NCBI RefSeq assembly: GCF_029867415.1
Contig: NC_081185.1
Coordinates: 43,780,766 to 43,844,765 of the forward strand
Direction: 5' to 3'
From: Vicia villosa
Lineage: Eukaryota; Streptophyta; Magnoliopsida; Fabales; Fabaceae
DNA length: 64,000 nucleotides
Shown: one piece after another, positions 48,501 through 60,270 of the stretch
Layout of the letters: every line of letters begins with the position of its first letter
Position numbering within the stretch: the first letter of the stretch is position 1
Program-made: the position numbers and the translations under genes
The notes under the pieces: generated by a model
What the model saw: the letters and a program-made list of their open reading frames with translations, nothing else
Database searches by the model: none
What the model was told of the DNA's origin: nothing

Positions 48501-49721
48501 TTTTAGACATTTAAAATCATGATTTTCTCATTAGATTTTTAGGTAATAACAATTGTTAGAATAATAATTTTTGTTTGATTTTTAGGTAATAAAAATGACA
48601 TAGAAAACAATAAAATTGTTAGTTTTAGGGTTAATAGATTTTTAACATAGTTAAGCTTGAATTAGATTTCCCTTAATACTTAAAAAACTCATAAAAATAT
48701 TAGTATTTTTTAGGTTAATTTTGTGTTAGTACTTGAATTGCTTCTTTCATTCTTTTATACCATTTCCATGTTATCTTTTGCATAATTGTTGTGTGATTTT
48801 GTTACTTGTTTTTGGCTATATTTTTGGCCTACTTTGTTAATACCATTTTAATGCTCCTTTTAGAATTTAGTCGCCATGTTAACATTAGACTTAGATTAAA
48901 ATAACAATAACTCTAGGTTTAGAAATTAGGTTAGTCTCCCCCATTCTCATTCTTTTTCTTTTTACAACATTAAAACGCCTAATAAATACTCAAAATAAAA
49001 TCCCTTTAAAAAATACCAAGAAAATACCAAAAACATTAATAAAAAAGTGAAAATCATTAAAAAGGGAATGGAAGCTTGAATCTCCCTTGCTTTAGGGAAT
49101 CATTCGAGTGCTTGGATCTCCCTTGCTTTAGGGAACCATTCGGGCGTAAGTTCCCAAATTCTAAAAGACACAAACCAAAGAGTAACTCGAGTTTCCCTTG
49201 CCTTAGGGATTTCCTCGAAACACTCAAACTCTCTCTCTCTCTTCTCTCCTTTCTTAAGGGCATTGTTATCTCCGTTCTATTGCATCCTAGGTTGTCCCCT
49301 TATGCAAGAGCGCGAACGTTAACTCCGCCCAACTAAAAAACACAAAAACAAACAGAAAATCGTGAGCCAAACTACAGTCGCTCTGATTCCTTGAAAGGGA
49401 TACGTAGGCATTGGGTCGCAGGGCCTAAGCGAGCACACTTGTAAATAATTCCTTCTTTTCCCCGTATTTCTTTTGCATTCATTCACATTTAGGTTTAGAC
49501 ATAGATACACCCTTTAGATAGAAACAAACATAGGTGGATACCATCGAGTACGATGGGCGTGAGGGGTGCTAGCACCTTCCCCTTGCGTAACCGACTCCCG
49601 TACCCTATTCTCTGGTCGAAAGACCTTGTTCTTATTATGAGTTAGGTTATCTGGTATTCCTTTCCCTCGATGGGATAAATATATTAGTGGCGACTCTGAT
49701 CCATTTTTCGCGGTAGCGACA
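45541..49721 (+). repeat. 3' LTR (4181 bases) of the gag-only element
   Basis: Same start and end as the 5' LTR. Substitutions and small indels are scattered (for example in the A/G run near 46530). Confidence 0.9.
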
Positions 49722-49870
49722 GCTGGCGACTCTGATCCATTTTTCGCGGTAGCGACAGCTGGCACGCTTGTTGCCTCAAACACTTTGTACCCCATGGGAA
49801 CTGTAGACCCTAGTGACCATTAGGGACCACTTGTGCGTGTCTAGACTACATACCTGTGAGACTGGGGTGG
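49722..49870 (+). other. Rearranged right end: LTR-end duplication plus leader fragment
   Basis: After the LTR, a 36-base copy of the LTR end repeats (tggcgactctgatcc... to agcgacagc). Then 112 bases match the leader at 39244-39355, and after about 8 filler bases the chromovirus LTR resumes at 49879. This is what remains of a second interior after a deletion. Confidence 0.75.
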
Positions 49871-49878
49871 AGCTACCA

Positions 49879-50205
49879 GTTGTCGCTCTGATACGTAACA
49901 CTCGGGGGGATGATTTATGATGTTTATGATTGTTGTTGTTTATTGATTTATCATAGCTGAATAAGATGTTATTGATTCAAAGATTGAGAAATATGACTCC
50001 GCTGTTTTAATGAAAGAAGTTATTCTGTTTTAAAAAGTATTATGTGCCTGAGTACTTGTTGATTGACTAAGGGTAGTGCTATGAATCCGCTATATGCGAT
50101 AAAGTGATTTGTTTTGAAATGAATATGTGATGCCTCATTCGTTTTTTGAGAAATTTTGAAACTCTGATTCTTGCATATATTTCCGGGTAGAAATGAGGTG
50201 TTATA
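49879..50205 (+). repeat. 3' LTR, right piece, of the chromovirus-like element
   Basis: Matches the last ~330 bases of the 5' LTR from about 30228, ending tgttata (c to t change) before the ccaac target duplication. The absence of the central LTR part shows a deletion that also removed the right end of the inserted element. Confidence 0.8.
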
Positions 50206-50936
50206 CCAACCAACAACAACTGACAACGACTCGAATGCGACTCAACTGTGCATATGCATGTGGTACCATTAGAGTAAAACTCCCAACGCTATCAATTGCC
50301 AGTAATTCCGAGGCATAAGGCAAAGCCTCCAACACGGTCACATATCAACATCACACCGTTCAACTTTATGTTATGCTATGCTATGCGGCAACATACAACA
50401 AGTACAACTCGACAACGAAACAACGACATAACAACAACAACAACAACAACGGTCACATATCAACATCACACCGTTCAAATTTATCCAAAGGCTCACAACA
50501 CAACTTAACAACAATAGAACAACGATCACATATCAACATCACACCGTTCAACTTTAGCCAAAGGCTCACAACACAACTTATCAATTCATAGCAATAATTA
50601 CACAATATCAAAATTGGCTATAATTCACACCATAAGGCTATTCACATAAAAATGCACAATAATAATCATATTGGCAATCACAACATTAATCGCAACAAAA
50701 GCATCCAAAGCAAAATCACAATTTTCGGTCAATTTGCAAAATAATCACAATATGGCAATATATCAAGTAAACCAATTCAACCTCCAATTAACCTCTAACT
50801 CCATTATACATAATAATTATCAAAACAACATCTTTGGCATAGCAATACATTATTTTCAACATAAATATTCAACCAAAGCACTATTACGGTCAAATTCTCA
50901 AAATACCGTAATTTACCGATAAACCGAATAGTTTAT

Positions 50937-53052
50937 CCCGTGGAGATCTACATGGTGCTCATATTTGCAGGGGGGCACCCAGCGTGTCCCACTTGCTTTT
51001 TGCTGACGATTGTTTTCTTTTTTGCAGGGCGAACCTAGAAGAAGTCTCTAATCTAATGGAGATTCTGAATATTTATGCTGAGGCGACGGGTCAAGTGATC
51101 AATCTTTCTAAGTCCGAAGTGTTTTTCAGTCGTAACTTGAGTGGGCCAGCTCAAGATGATCTAGCCAAAGTGATGGGGGTAAGACGTGTGTTGGGAACAA
51201 GTACTTATTTGGGGCTCCCGTCCATGATTGGTAGAAGCAAAAAGGCGGTATTCTCTTTCATTAAGGACCGAATTTGGAGAAGAATCAACTCTTGGACTGG
51301 TCGGGCTTTATCTAAAGCGGGGAAAGAGGTTATGATTAAATCAGTCCTTCAGTCGATCCCAGCCTACATTATGAGTGTATACTTGATTCCGAATGGTGTG
51401 GTGAATGATATTGAAAAAATGCTTAACTCGTTTTGGTGGGGGGGGGTCGTAATAACAAAGGTATCAGGTGGTTGGCTTGGGAGAGGATGACTATGCTGAA
51501 GAGTGAGGGGGGGTATGGGTTTTAGAGATTTCAAGGCTTTCAACATGGCTATGGTTGCAAAACAAGGTTGGAATATTCTGGCAAAACCCAATTCTCTTGT
51601 TGCTAGAATCTTCAAAGCAAGGTACTTTCCTCATTCATCTTATTTTGATTCTAAGGTTGGTAACAATCCGAGTTATGTGTGGCGTAGTTTATGGAAAGCA
51701 AAGGAGGTGCTAAAGGTGGGGAGTAGGTGGAGCATAGGGGAAGGAAATAATATTAAGGTTATGTATGATCCGTGGCTTCGTGAGAAAGACAATAGGTGGG
51801 TTAGAGGTCCACAAGGTCGAGATGCCCATGCATTTTTTGTTAAAGATATTTTACTTCCTGATGTCAAGCAATGGGATGTGGATAAGGTGAGGAGTGTTTT
51901 TGATCCTGTAGGGGCTGAATCTATTCTTAAAATACCGTTGGTGGAGGATGTTGTGGAGGATAGGTTGGTTTGGCAAGAGGAGAAGCATGGTGAGTATAGT
52001 GTGAAATCGGGGTATAGGATGTGGAGAGAATTGCAGAGGGGTACGAGGTGTCATGGTATGGAGGGTAATTGGAAGAATCTGTGGAATATTTCCGCTCCTT
52101 CTAGAGCTAAGCATCTGTTATGGCGGGTTTGTAGGGGATGCCTCCCGACTCGAACCAAGTTGCAACAACATCATGTTCTATGTCCATCTATTTGCCCGTG
52201 GTGTGAGTTGGAAGAAGAGGATGAGTGGCACATTTTTTTCGGCTGCGTTTCTACTTTTCAGAGTTGGCAGGCAGCAGGTTTGTCTTCTATAATTGGCTCT
52301 CAAATACACTCTTTTCATGATGCTAAGTCAATTATTTTTGACGTCTGTAGTCGGGAGGACCGTAGGACTGCAGGTAGATTTGCGGTCATGCTTGAGGTTC
52401 TTTGGAAGAGTAGAAATGATGTCGTTTGGAAAGATAGTCGAGAAGACGCCCTTCGTATCGGTTTACAAGCGTATTATAATTGGTATGATTGGTTCGAAGC
52501 TAGAAAGGAACCTTTGGAGTGTGATACTAATAATTTTCCCGCAGTTTGGAGTCCGCCAATGGTTAAGCAGGTAAAATGCAATGTCGATGCGGGTTTCAAT
52601 AATGTTCGTGGTACTACTAATCGAGGTTGGTGATTTAGGGATCATTTGGGGAGTTTTATTAGAGCAGGTATTTCATGGGATGTAGGTCTGCTTTCGGTCT
52701 TTGAAGCTGAAGCCATTGCTTTGAAGGAAGCAATCCAATATGCCATCTCCTCCCAATTTTCTCATGTTGTCTTTGAAAGTGATTGTCAAGTTGTTGTCAA
52801 TTCTGTAAAAGCTAAACATGTCGGCTCCTCTGAATTTAGTTGTATCATTAGATCTATTCAGAATATGTTATGTTTATTTCCGAACTTTGAGGTAAAGTTC
52901 ATTAAGCGCCAAGCGAATTTGGTTGCCCATACGTTAGCTAAGGCGGCCAATTCTTGGACTAGGCGTAGGATTTTTAACGTGATACCTCCTTGTATTGAGC
53001 TTTGTGTTATGAATGAAATATGTTGAGTTTGATTTTGTCAACAAAAAAAAAA
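50937..53052 (+). pseudogene. 5'-truncated LINE (L1-like) with RT end, zinc region and RNase H
   Basis: Starts in the RT palm (HLLFADDCFLFC contains the FADD catalytic motif). It continues with the RINSWTGRALSKAGKEVMIK block, then CCHC-type residues in CPSICPWCELEEEDEWHIFFGC (zf-RVT), and an RNase H from CNVDAGFNN, ending around KRQANLVAHTLAKAA. A 10-base A run (53043-53052) marks the 3' end. Frameshifts in the G runs 51438-51446 and 51507-51513 and a TGA at 52631-52633 break the frame. No convincing target duplication; the LTR around it lost about 15 bases. Confidence 0.9.
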
Positions 53053-54536
53053 GTATTTTTCCAATCAAATAGACTTATTGAAATTAATTCGTCTATTAAT
53101 TAAATCAACCAATTAATAATCATACCAAATTAATTTCATTTCGATTATTATTTCCCTTCTAGCATCTCATAATCTACTAATACTACTATTCACAATATAT
53201 TAATTCATCTCATAATCATGTTCTATTTCCACTTATTAGCCACTCTTCAATTATATAATTATGTCATTACTCATTTAATAGTCACAAGTAATAATCATTT
53301 AATAAACAAGCCAATTACTAAAATAATGAAATGGAAAAGGGGGCAAGAGTGGGGAATGGGTGAATAGTAACAGATGTGCCCTTCTCCACAATGGAGACCC
53401 CCTTCTCCAAGTCTCTATTCTCTTGAGACTCACGTCTCAGTTCATATGTCACCCATGTCTCCATTTCCCTATTTTATTCATTTCATATTCATTATATATT
53501 ACTTACTTAAAATACTAAGTGTATATATATATATATACTACCTTATAAATTAATTCTTATAGGATACTACTATAATTAAATATGGAATAATTCATGGTAA
53601 ACCCCCATGTGCCCCTCGTCACCTTCCATGTGCCCCACATTAATGCTGCCACTCGACACCCCTCCCTCACAATGACGAGCGTCCCCGTGTGTGTGCCGGA
53701 AGTCACAAAGTATAAAAGCCTGTCGGACGTCACCAGACACTTGCTGGACGGCCCAAATGCCTTACGGCGTGCAACTATGCATTTATTAAGCCAATTCTAT
53801 CATTTAATTCATACGCACATATTACATTTATTTCCAATTAAATTCCCAATTCCAACACGCACAACAACATCGAATTGAATTAGTAACAAAACAAAATTAA
53901 CCCAACACCATGACAATCTATATCCTAAACCCACATAAAATCTATCATGTTCCCATTTAGGTAGAAAAAATCTCCCCTCTTACCTTGGATTGAGTGCAGC
54001 TCTAAGGAGAAATCAATGGAAGATTGGAGAAAAATGGTTCTTGAGAGCAACCCATTGGTCTCCTTCTTTTCCTCTTCACAACCCTAGCCCCTCTTTCTTT
54101 TTCTTTTTCTTTTTCTCTTTCACGGTTGCTCCACTCTTCTAATTCCAAAATGATAAATGATACTACATATTTACACACAAATGAGCCTAATAGCATTATA
54201 CCCATTATTACATAGTAACACCACTATTTAAGCCCATATCATTTCTACACTTAATGTTAAAACAATACTTCCACTTAAATTTCATTAAAATAAATTCCAA
54301 TTATTTTAATATACCGACTTAATAAAATAATTCTGACTTCGACGATAAACATCTCAATAAAAAATAATATTATTCTTAATATTATTCTTTCGACTATCCG
54401 ACTAAAATCTGACTTTAACTTAATAAATCCAAATACGCCTCTTAAAATAACACCGACAATCCAAATTCGACTAAATCCAATATTTAAATCCTTTAATAAT
54501 TTAATTAACCAATTTAATTAAATTCGGGGTGTTACA

Positions 54537-55403
54537 GAGGTGCTTCTCATATAACTCTCCTTTAGGTAGGAGAACCTCACATGCGTCCCGTTTGTAGAGT
54601 CGCAGTCCTGAGCAGCCTGGAACAGATTAGCTCCCAAACACTCAACCATCAATTCAATCGCCTCAAGTCTGGTTATCTTGGCATGGTTGAGTAACCTACC
54701 TCTGATAGGTAGTTGGAGCAAGCAGGCAACATCGTCGAGGGTGATCGTCAACTCCCCAAATGGAGAGTGGAAAGATGATGTCTCCTTATGTCATCTCTAA
54801 GCAAAAGCACCCTGCATGTCGGTGCTAATGCTACCGTAACCAGTACTGAATAATCCGGCAAGACTGGATGCAATGATAACACTGTGGAACCACTGAGCAT
54901 TAGGAACATATAGATCAAAGATTTTGCGGGAGTGGTTGACATGTTTCAACGCCTTCCTTTCCTGAAGCATTATAATCAACAAAAATAAATAAAAAAGAAC
55001 GGGAAGTATACGAAATTAAACGAAAATAAATAAATAATACGAACGGGCAGTATACGAAAATAAATAAATAAGAACGGGCAATAAACGAAAAATAAATAAT
55101 ACGAAATGTAACGATAAAAATTATAATACCTCTCCACCCCATACATAACAGGAAGTATGGTCTTGATAATAAATCAGGAGGGATCTGTCATATGCCCCCT
55201 GGATAGCCATCATCATCCGCCTATGCAGGTTCCTCAACATCATCATCGGGTACCTCAACATTTTCGGCGTCCTGGGCATCTTGGGCCTCCTCCACGGCAC
55301 CTCTACCTTCGGTACCTCCTCCTCATGTGCACCAAAGGAAGAAGCCTCATTGAGATGACTCCTCTGTGACGGTGCGGAAGGTGATGCTGTATCAAGTTGT
55401 GCC
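54537..55403 (-). pseudogene. PMD gene, 5' part (exons 1 and 2), cut by the insertion
   Basis: Exon 1 (about 55403-55130) has an acidic N-terminal run and, in a second frame, a segment similar to DRSLLIYYQDHTSCYVWGGE. Exon 2 (54961-54542) reads LKHVNHSRKIFDLYVP, then WFHSVIIASSLAGLFSTGYG and, after two in-frame stops (TAG and TGA), HKETSSFH followed by TITLDDVACLLQLPIRG, the PMD signature. The intron 54962-55129 has GT/AG borders. It runs up to the gaggt duplication of the solo LTR. The upstream part is cut by the chromovirus at 55409. Confidence 0.85.
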
Positions 55404-55408
55404 CTTTG

Positions 55409-57460
55409 TGTAATGACCGTTTTCTTTTCGTATTTTATTTAATTTTGTGATATGAGATTTACTTAATTGATTATGTGTTTAAGTGATTTTGTGTTAATTA
55501 TTGAATATTATTAGTAAATAGCATAAGTTAGTAAATGTTATGAGTTATTGGGCCTAAGTCGGTATTAGTAATTGAGAGGTGCTAAATAGAGCCCATTAGT
55601 AACTGAGAGTTAGTAAGGGTTTAACAAAAACAAGGGTTTTAGAGAATAGTAGTTAGAAGCTCATTTTTGGGAAATAGAGAAAGAAGAGAAGAGAGAAAAG
55701 AAGAGGAGAAACTCAAGGTTGAAGATAGAGTTGGCTTCAATCAGAAACCCAAGGTAAGGGTGGGGTTCTTTCATGCTAAAGAGTTGTATGATGATGTTTA
55801 GGGTGGGTTAGATGATGTATGTAGTAACCTTGAATTGAATGTGTAGAACTTTAGGGTTTATGATGAAATTTCATGAAATTGTGGTTGAAAACATGTTTGG
55901 ATTGATGATTGATAATGAATGATGATTGCTGATGTGATTATATGTGTTTAATTGTTGATTGGGATGAGTTTTGGATGGTGGAAGTGTGGTTGCGCAGTGC
56001 TGTGTAGTTCTGTTATTTTTCTGTATAATCACACGCCCGCTAAGCGGATGCTGTTTGTTTTTGAAAAATTAAGTGAGTTCGCTAAGCGGAGCTCAGATTT
56101 TGGTTCGCTTCTGTTTTTAGTTGTAAGAAGCGCGCTTCAAGCTGAGTTATTGAAATTTTAGTTTCCATAAGCGCGCTGGAGGGCCGCTAAGCGGACCCTG
56201 TTATGCATAACTTGTTCAAACTTTGAAATGATGTATCTTTTGATTCGTAACTCCTTTTTAAGTGCCGTTTGAACCTCCATGAAGCTCTAATCAATGTCTA
56301 TTTACTGTATATGACTTGAAAACCTTTGGATTTATAAAGCTTTTCTTAACTTGTATGTTGCTAAATTGAGGATATTTTGAGAAGTGAATACCGAATAGGT
56401 TGAATACCTTAAGAATGTGTTTGAGATGCAATGAATTACTAAGAAATGTAATGATGTTGATGTTGATTAAGTTGTTCATGTTGATTAAGTTGATCAAGTT
56501 GATTAAGTTGTTCAAGTTGACCATGTTGTGCAAGTTGGCTATGTTGTTTATGTTGCTTATGTTGTTTAAGTTGTATTTGTGGGTGTGCATCATTGAGTCG
56601 CATCCATGGCATTATTTAAGTTGGCCCAAGTGGCAAATGTTCAAGTTGGCCTAAATGGCAAATTTTTAAGTTAGCCTAAATGCAAATGTTTAAGTTGGGA
56701 GTTTACTCCAAATGACACTACATGCATACGCATAACATAAAGTCGCATATTGAGTCACATTTATTTGTTGTGATTGAGATATGAAAGTTATGATGTGTTG
56801 ATGTTTTAGTTGTGAAATTGATTATGGTGTTGGGATCGACCAAAATGTTGCAATTGTGATGAAATTTATTGTAAGTTATGTAAGTTGAGAAGTGGTGACC
56901 TATGCATGATTCTTTCCATGCTTTGAATATTATCATACTTTCCTTTATAATGAATGATATCTCACCCCTTTTGTTTGAATGTTACCCTTTGTTGGTAACG
57001 TGCAGGTAACAACGCGATGTAGCTGTTTACCATATAGCTCGAGTCGGTGTGTCTATGCTTTGATACGTAGCACTCGGGGGGTGTTTGCGATACTTGCCTG
57101 TATCTTGTGTTATGTTGATTATCTCTTGTTGGATTTTGTTGTTATGCCTTGTTGAGACATGTTGGATTTTGTTGTTATGCCTTGTTGAGACATGTTGGAT
57201 ATGTTGTGCCATGTTGGCAAGGATATATGATTTGAATTCATGGTGTTGTTGAATTCCGCTGCGATATTGTGAACTATTTCTGATTGAATGTTTAATGAAG
57301 TACGTTTCCTCCATTATAAGTGTTATGTATCAATATAGATGTGAGCTTGTATGTTAGTTTGCTTAAGTTTGAAAATGTGATGCCTCAAATATGTTGCTTG
57401 TTTTAAGATTTTATACTCTGATTTATCCTAATAATTGCGGGGTAGATTTGGGGTGTTACA
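55409..57460 (+). repeat. 5' LTR (2052 bases) of the chromovirus
   Basis: TG...CA ends. Internal features: three cgctaagcgg-type motifs (about 56037-56200), a 9-base-periodic aagttgNNN run (56458-56575), ~30-base aagttggcc repeats (56618-56700) and a tandem ttgttatgccttgttgagac pair (57127-57200). Confidence 0.9.
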
Positions 57461-57464
57461 TTAG

Positions 57465-57480
57465 TGGTATCAGAGCAGGT
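57465..57480 (+). other. Initiator tRNA-Met primer binding site
   Basis: tggtatcagagcaggt, four bases after the LTR, is the common plant primer site for chromoviruses. Confidence 0.85.
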
Positions 57481-57576
57481 CGGTCCGTCCGGCCATGTGT
57501 CCTGTTGTAGTGTAGCCTCACAATACTTGTATTGTTATTTGTGCTGATTGCTTTTGTATTGTAGTGACGAGTTGAG

Positions 57577-58857
57577 ATGGCTGGGAGGAATGATGCTGCA
57601 ATTACTGTTGCTTTGGAAGCAATGGCTCAAGCTTTGGAACATCAGCCGAATGTTGGTGAGAATGTTGTTTCTCGCAATTTGGCTACGTTTCAAAGGGAGA
57701 ATCCACCTGTTTTCAAGGGCACTCATGTTCCTAATGACGCATTGACACGGCTAAAGGAGACTGAGAGAATCTTCTGTGTGATGGATTACACTCCAGATCA
57801 TAAGGTTCGGTATGGGACTCATATGCTAGCAGTCGAGGCTAATGACTGGTGGCTAGAGACTCGTTAGAGGTTGGAGGTTGTAGGTGAAGAGATCACTTGG
57901 GTTGTGTTCTGTAGGGAGTTCTTGGGGAAGTACTTTCCTGAGGACGTTCGTGGCAAGAAGGAAATCGAATTCCTTGAGTTGAGGCAAGGGAATAAATTGG
58001 TTGTGGAGTATGCTGCTAAGTTTGGAGAGTTGGCTAAGTTTTACCAACATTATGATGGATTAGATGGTGAAATTTCAAAGTGTATCAAGTTTGAGAATGG
58101 ATTGTGCCCAGAAATCAAAAAGGCGGTTAGTTACTAGAAGATTCTTGTCTTTGCTGATTTGGTCGATAGTTGTCGGATCTATGAAGAAGACAACAACGCT
58201 CATTATGGGGTTATTAATGAGAAGTGGGGCAAGAGTCAACAAGGCCGTGGCAAGCCTTATGATGCTCCAGTTGGCAAGGGTAAGCAGAAAGCCTATGAGG
58301 GTAAGAGAACTACTGGGGGAGATGCTCCTGCTGGTATTGTGTGCTTCAAGTGTGGCAAGGTTGGCCATAAGAGCACTGTGTGCAATGTTGAATCAAAGAG
58401 GTGTTTTCATTGTGGGAAGTTTGGCCATGCGTTGTCTAAATGCACGCATAAGGAGATAGTATGTTTCAACTGTGGTGAAGAAGGACATATTGGAAGCAAG
58501 TGTCAGAAGCCCAAGAAGGAACAAGCTAGTGGAAAGGTGTTTGCCTTGTCGGGAACTCAGACCACTAGTGAGGATGCACTCATCAGAGGTACTTGTTTCA
58601 TTAATAGCATTCCTTTAATTACTATTATTGATACCGGTGCTACTCATTATTTTATCTCTGCTGATTGTGTTGAAAGATTGGGTCTTGTGTTGTCTGCTAT
58701 GAACGGAGAGATGGTTGTCGATACTTTGGATAAGGGATCGATGACTACTTCTCTTGTATGTTTAAAGTGTCCCTTGTCGATTTTCGACAGAGACTTTATT
58801 GTTAATTTTGTTTGCTTGCCATTGAGAGGTTTGGATGTGATCTTGGGGATGAACTAG
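57577..58857 (+). pseudogene. gag-pro: Chromovirus gag and protease, with stops
   Basis: Start at ATG 57577 (MAGRNDAAITVALEAMAQAL). Gag blocks include FLGKYFPEDVRGKKEIEFLE. Three CCHC knuckles occur in a row near 58340-58510: CFKCGKVGHKSTVC, CFHCGKFGHALSKC and CFNCGEEGHIGSKC. The protease core ITIIDTGATHYFIS (about 58615-58660) has an intact D-T-G. TAG stops lie at 57865, 58135 and 58855, all in one frame. The first two replace an expected Gln, the third an expected Trp. Confidence 0.9.
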
Positions 58858-59040
58858 TTAGAGCATAACCATGTTCACATTAATTGTTATGATAAGTTAG
58901 TGAGGTTTTCTTCTCTTGAAGAGGAAGGTATTGAGTTGTTGTCGGCTAGACAGATGCGTATGTTGATGAAGGAAGAATTGCAAGTGTTTGCTTTGGTTGC
59001 ATCGATGTCTGTTGAGAATCAAGCTATAATAGAATAGTTA

Positions 59041-60270
59041 AAGGTGGTGTGTGAATTTCCAAAAGTTTTCCCTGATGAAATTCCTGATGTACCGCCAGAG
59101 AGAGAAGTTGAGTTCTCCATTGATCTTGTACCTGGTACTAGACCCGTGTCTATGGCACCGTACAGGATATCCGCATCAGAGTTGTCTGAATTGAAGAAGC
59201 AACTGGAAGAATTACTTGAGAAGAAGTTTGTGAGACCTAGTGTGTCACCGTGGGGAGCTCCAGTGTTGTTGATTAAGAAGAAGGATGGAAGTATGAGACT
59301 TTGTATTGATTACATGCAATTGAGTAAGGTGACAATCAAGAACAAGTATCCACTTCCAAGAGTTGATAACTTGATGGATCAATTGGTTGGTGCCCGTGTA
59401 TTTAGCAAGAATGATTTGAGGCCGGGTTACCATCAAATTAAAGTGAAAGATGAGGATATGAAGAAGACGGCTTTCAGGACACGTTATGGACATTATGAGT
59501 ATTCCGTGACGCCCTTCGGTGTTACTAATGCATCGGGAGTATTTATGGAGTACATGAACCATATTTTTCATGAGTATCTGGATCATTTTGTGGTGGTGTT
59601 CATTGATAATATTTTGATTTACTCTAAATCAGAATCAGATCATGCTGAACATTTGAAGTTGGTATTGCAAGTATTGAAAGAGAAGAAGTTGTATGATAAG
59701 TTATCCAAGTGTGAATTCTGGTTGAAAGAAGTTGGTTTTCTTGGTCATGTCATTTCTGGTGGTGGCATTGTTGTGGATCCGTGTAAAGTAAATTCCGTGT
59801 TGAGATGGGAAACTCCTAAGTCGGCTACCGAGATTAGAAGCTTTTTGGGATTAGCCGATTATTATAGAAGATTTATTGAAGGATTTTCTAAGTTGGCACT
59901 TCCGTTGACGAAGTTGACTTGTAAGGGTAAGGTTTTTGTGTGGGATCTTCAATTTGAAGAGAGTTTTGCCGAGTTGAAGAAGAGATTGATGTCGGCTCCG
60001 ATTTTGATATTGCCTAATTCGAAAGAATCTTTTGTGGTTTATTGTGATGCTTCTATGATGGGTTTAGGAGGTGTGCTTATGCAAAATGATAAAGTTATTT
60101 CTTATGCGTCGAGACAGTTGGGAGTTCATGAGAAAAACTATTCTACGCATGATTTAGAACTTGCTGTTGTTGTGTTTGCATTGAAGATTTAGAGGCATTA
60201 TCTTTATAGTTCTAGATTTGAAGTGTTTAGCGACCATAAGAGCTTGAAGTATTTGTTTGATCAGAAGGGA
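59041..60270 (+). pseudogene. pol: Chromovirus reverse transcriptase and start of RNase H
   Basis: Same frame as gag-pro after a TAG at 59036-59038. RT blocks: [41 protein letters not shown] and the catalytic site FIDN in place of FIDD (about 59598-59612), a lost second Asp. RNase H continues to a TAG at 60190-60192 where Trp is expected. A one-base frameshift near 60270 moves the rest to another register. Confidence 0.9.

Larger units (their letters stand above)
34656..49870 (+). mobile_element. Gag-only Ogre/Tat-like LTR element with 4.18 kb LTRs
   Basis: LTRs 34656-38835 and 45541-49721. The primer site tggcgactctgctgggga at 38838 is complementary to tRNA-Arg with one mismatch, the Ogre primer type. 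Gag is at 39871-41310, followed by 4.2 kb of repeats with no protease or pol. This fits a terminal-repeat retrotransposon with only GAG (TR-GAG), needing pol in trans. The two LTRs differ by few scattered bases and small indels. There is no intact right target duplication because the right end is rearranged (see 49722-49870). Confidence 0.85.
27553..50205 (+). mobile_element. Chromovirus-like LTR element with non-coding interior, inserted in the solo LTR
   Basis: 5' LTR 27553-30557, interior 30558-32526, and a 3' LTR in two pieces (32527-34655 and 49879-50205). The target duplication ccaac is at 27548-27552 and 50206-50210. The primer site tggtatcagagcc at 30561 matches initiator tRNA-Met. 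The interior is only about 2.0 kb with no gag or pol motif recognisable, so the copy was deleted or non-autonomous. LTR size and primer fit Tekay-type chromoviruses. The 3' LTR carries a 15 kb insertion. Confidence 0.85.
26760..54536 (-). repeat. 3.0 kb solo LTR in reverse orientation, split by LINE and LTR elements
   Basis: Ends read tctaacacccc (left, mutated) and ggggtgttaca (right), flanked by gaggt at 26755-26759 and 54537-54541. The remaining pieces 26760-27552, 50206-50936 and 53053-54536 add up to about 3008 bases, the same as the 3005-base LTR at 27553. It is therefore one LTR without internal region, a product of LTR-LTR recombination. Its sequence is the reverse complement of the same LTR family. 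It contains diverged tandem repeats at 27240-27545 (units around catataagcaactccaac) and 50340-50582 (three copies of tcaacatcacaccgttcaa). Confidence 0.85.

Noticed and set aside
53520..53540. tata repeat as a promoter
   Set aside because: A simple dinucleotide microsatellite within the reverse solo LTR, with no gene downstream.
55409..57460. Frames of 60-100 codons in the LTR, some rich in Leu/Met or Asn/Ile
   Set aside because: They arise from the aagttg repeat run read in different frames.
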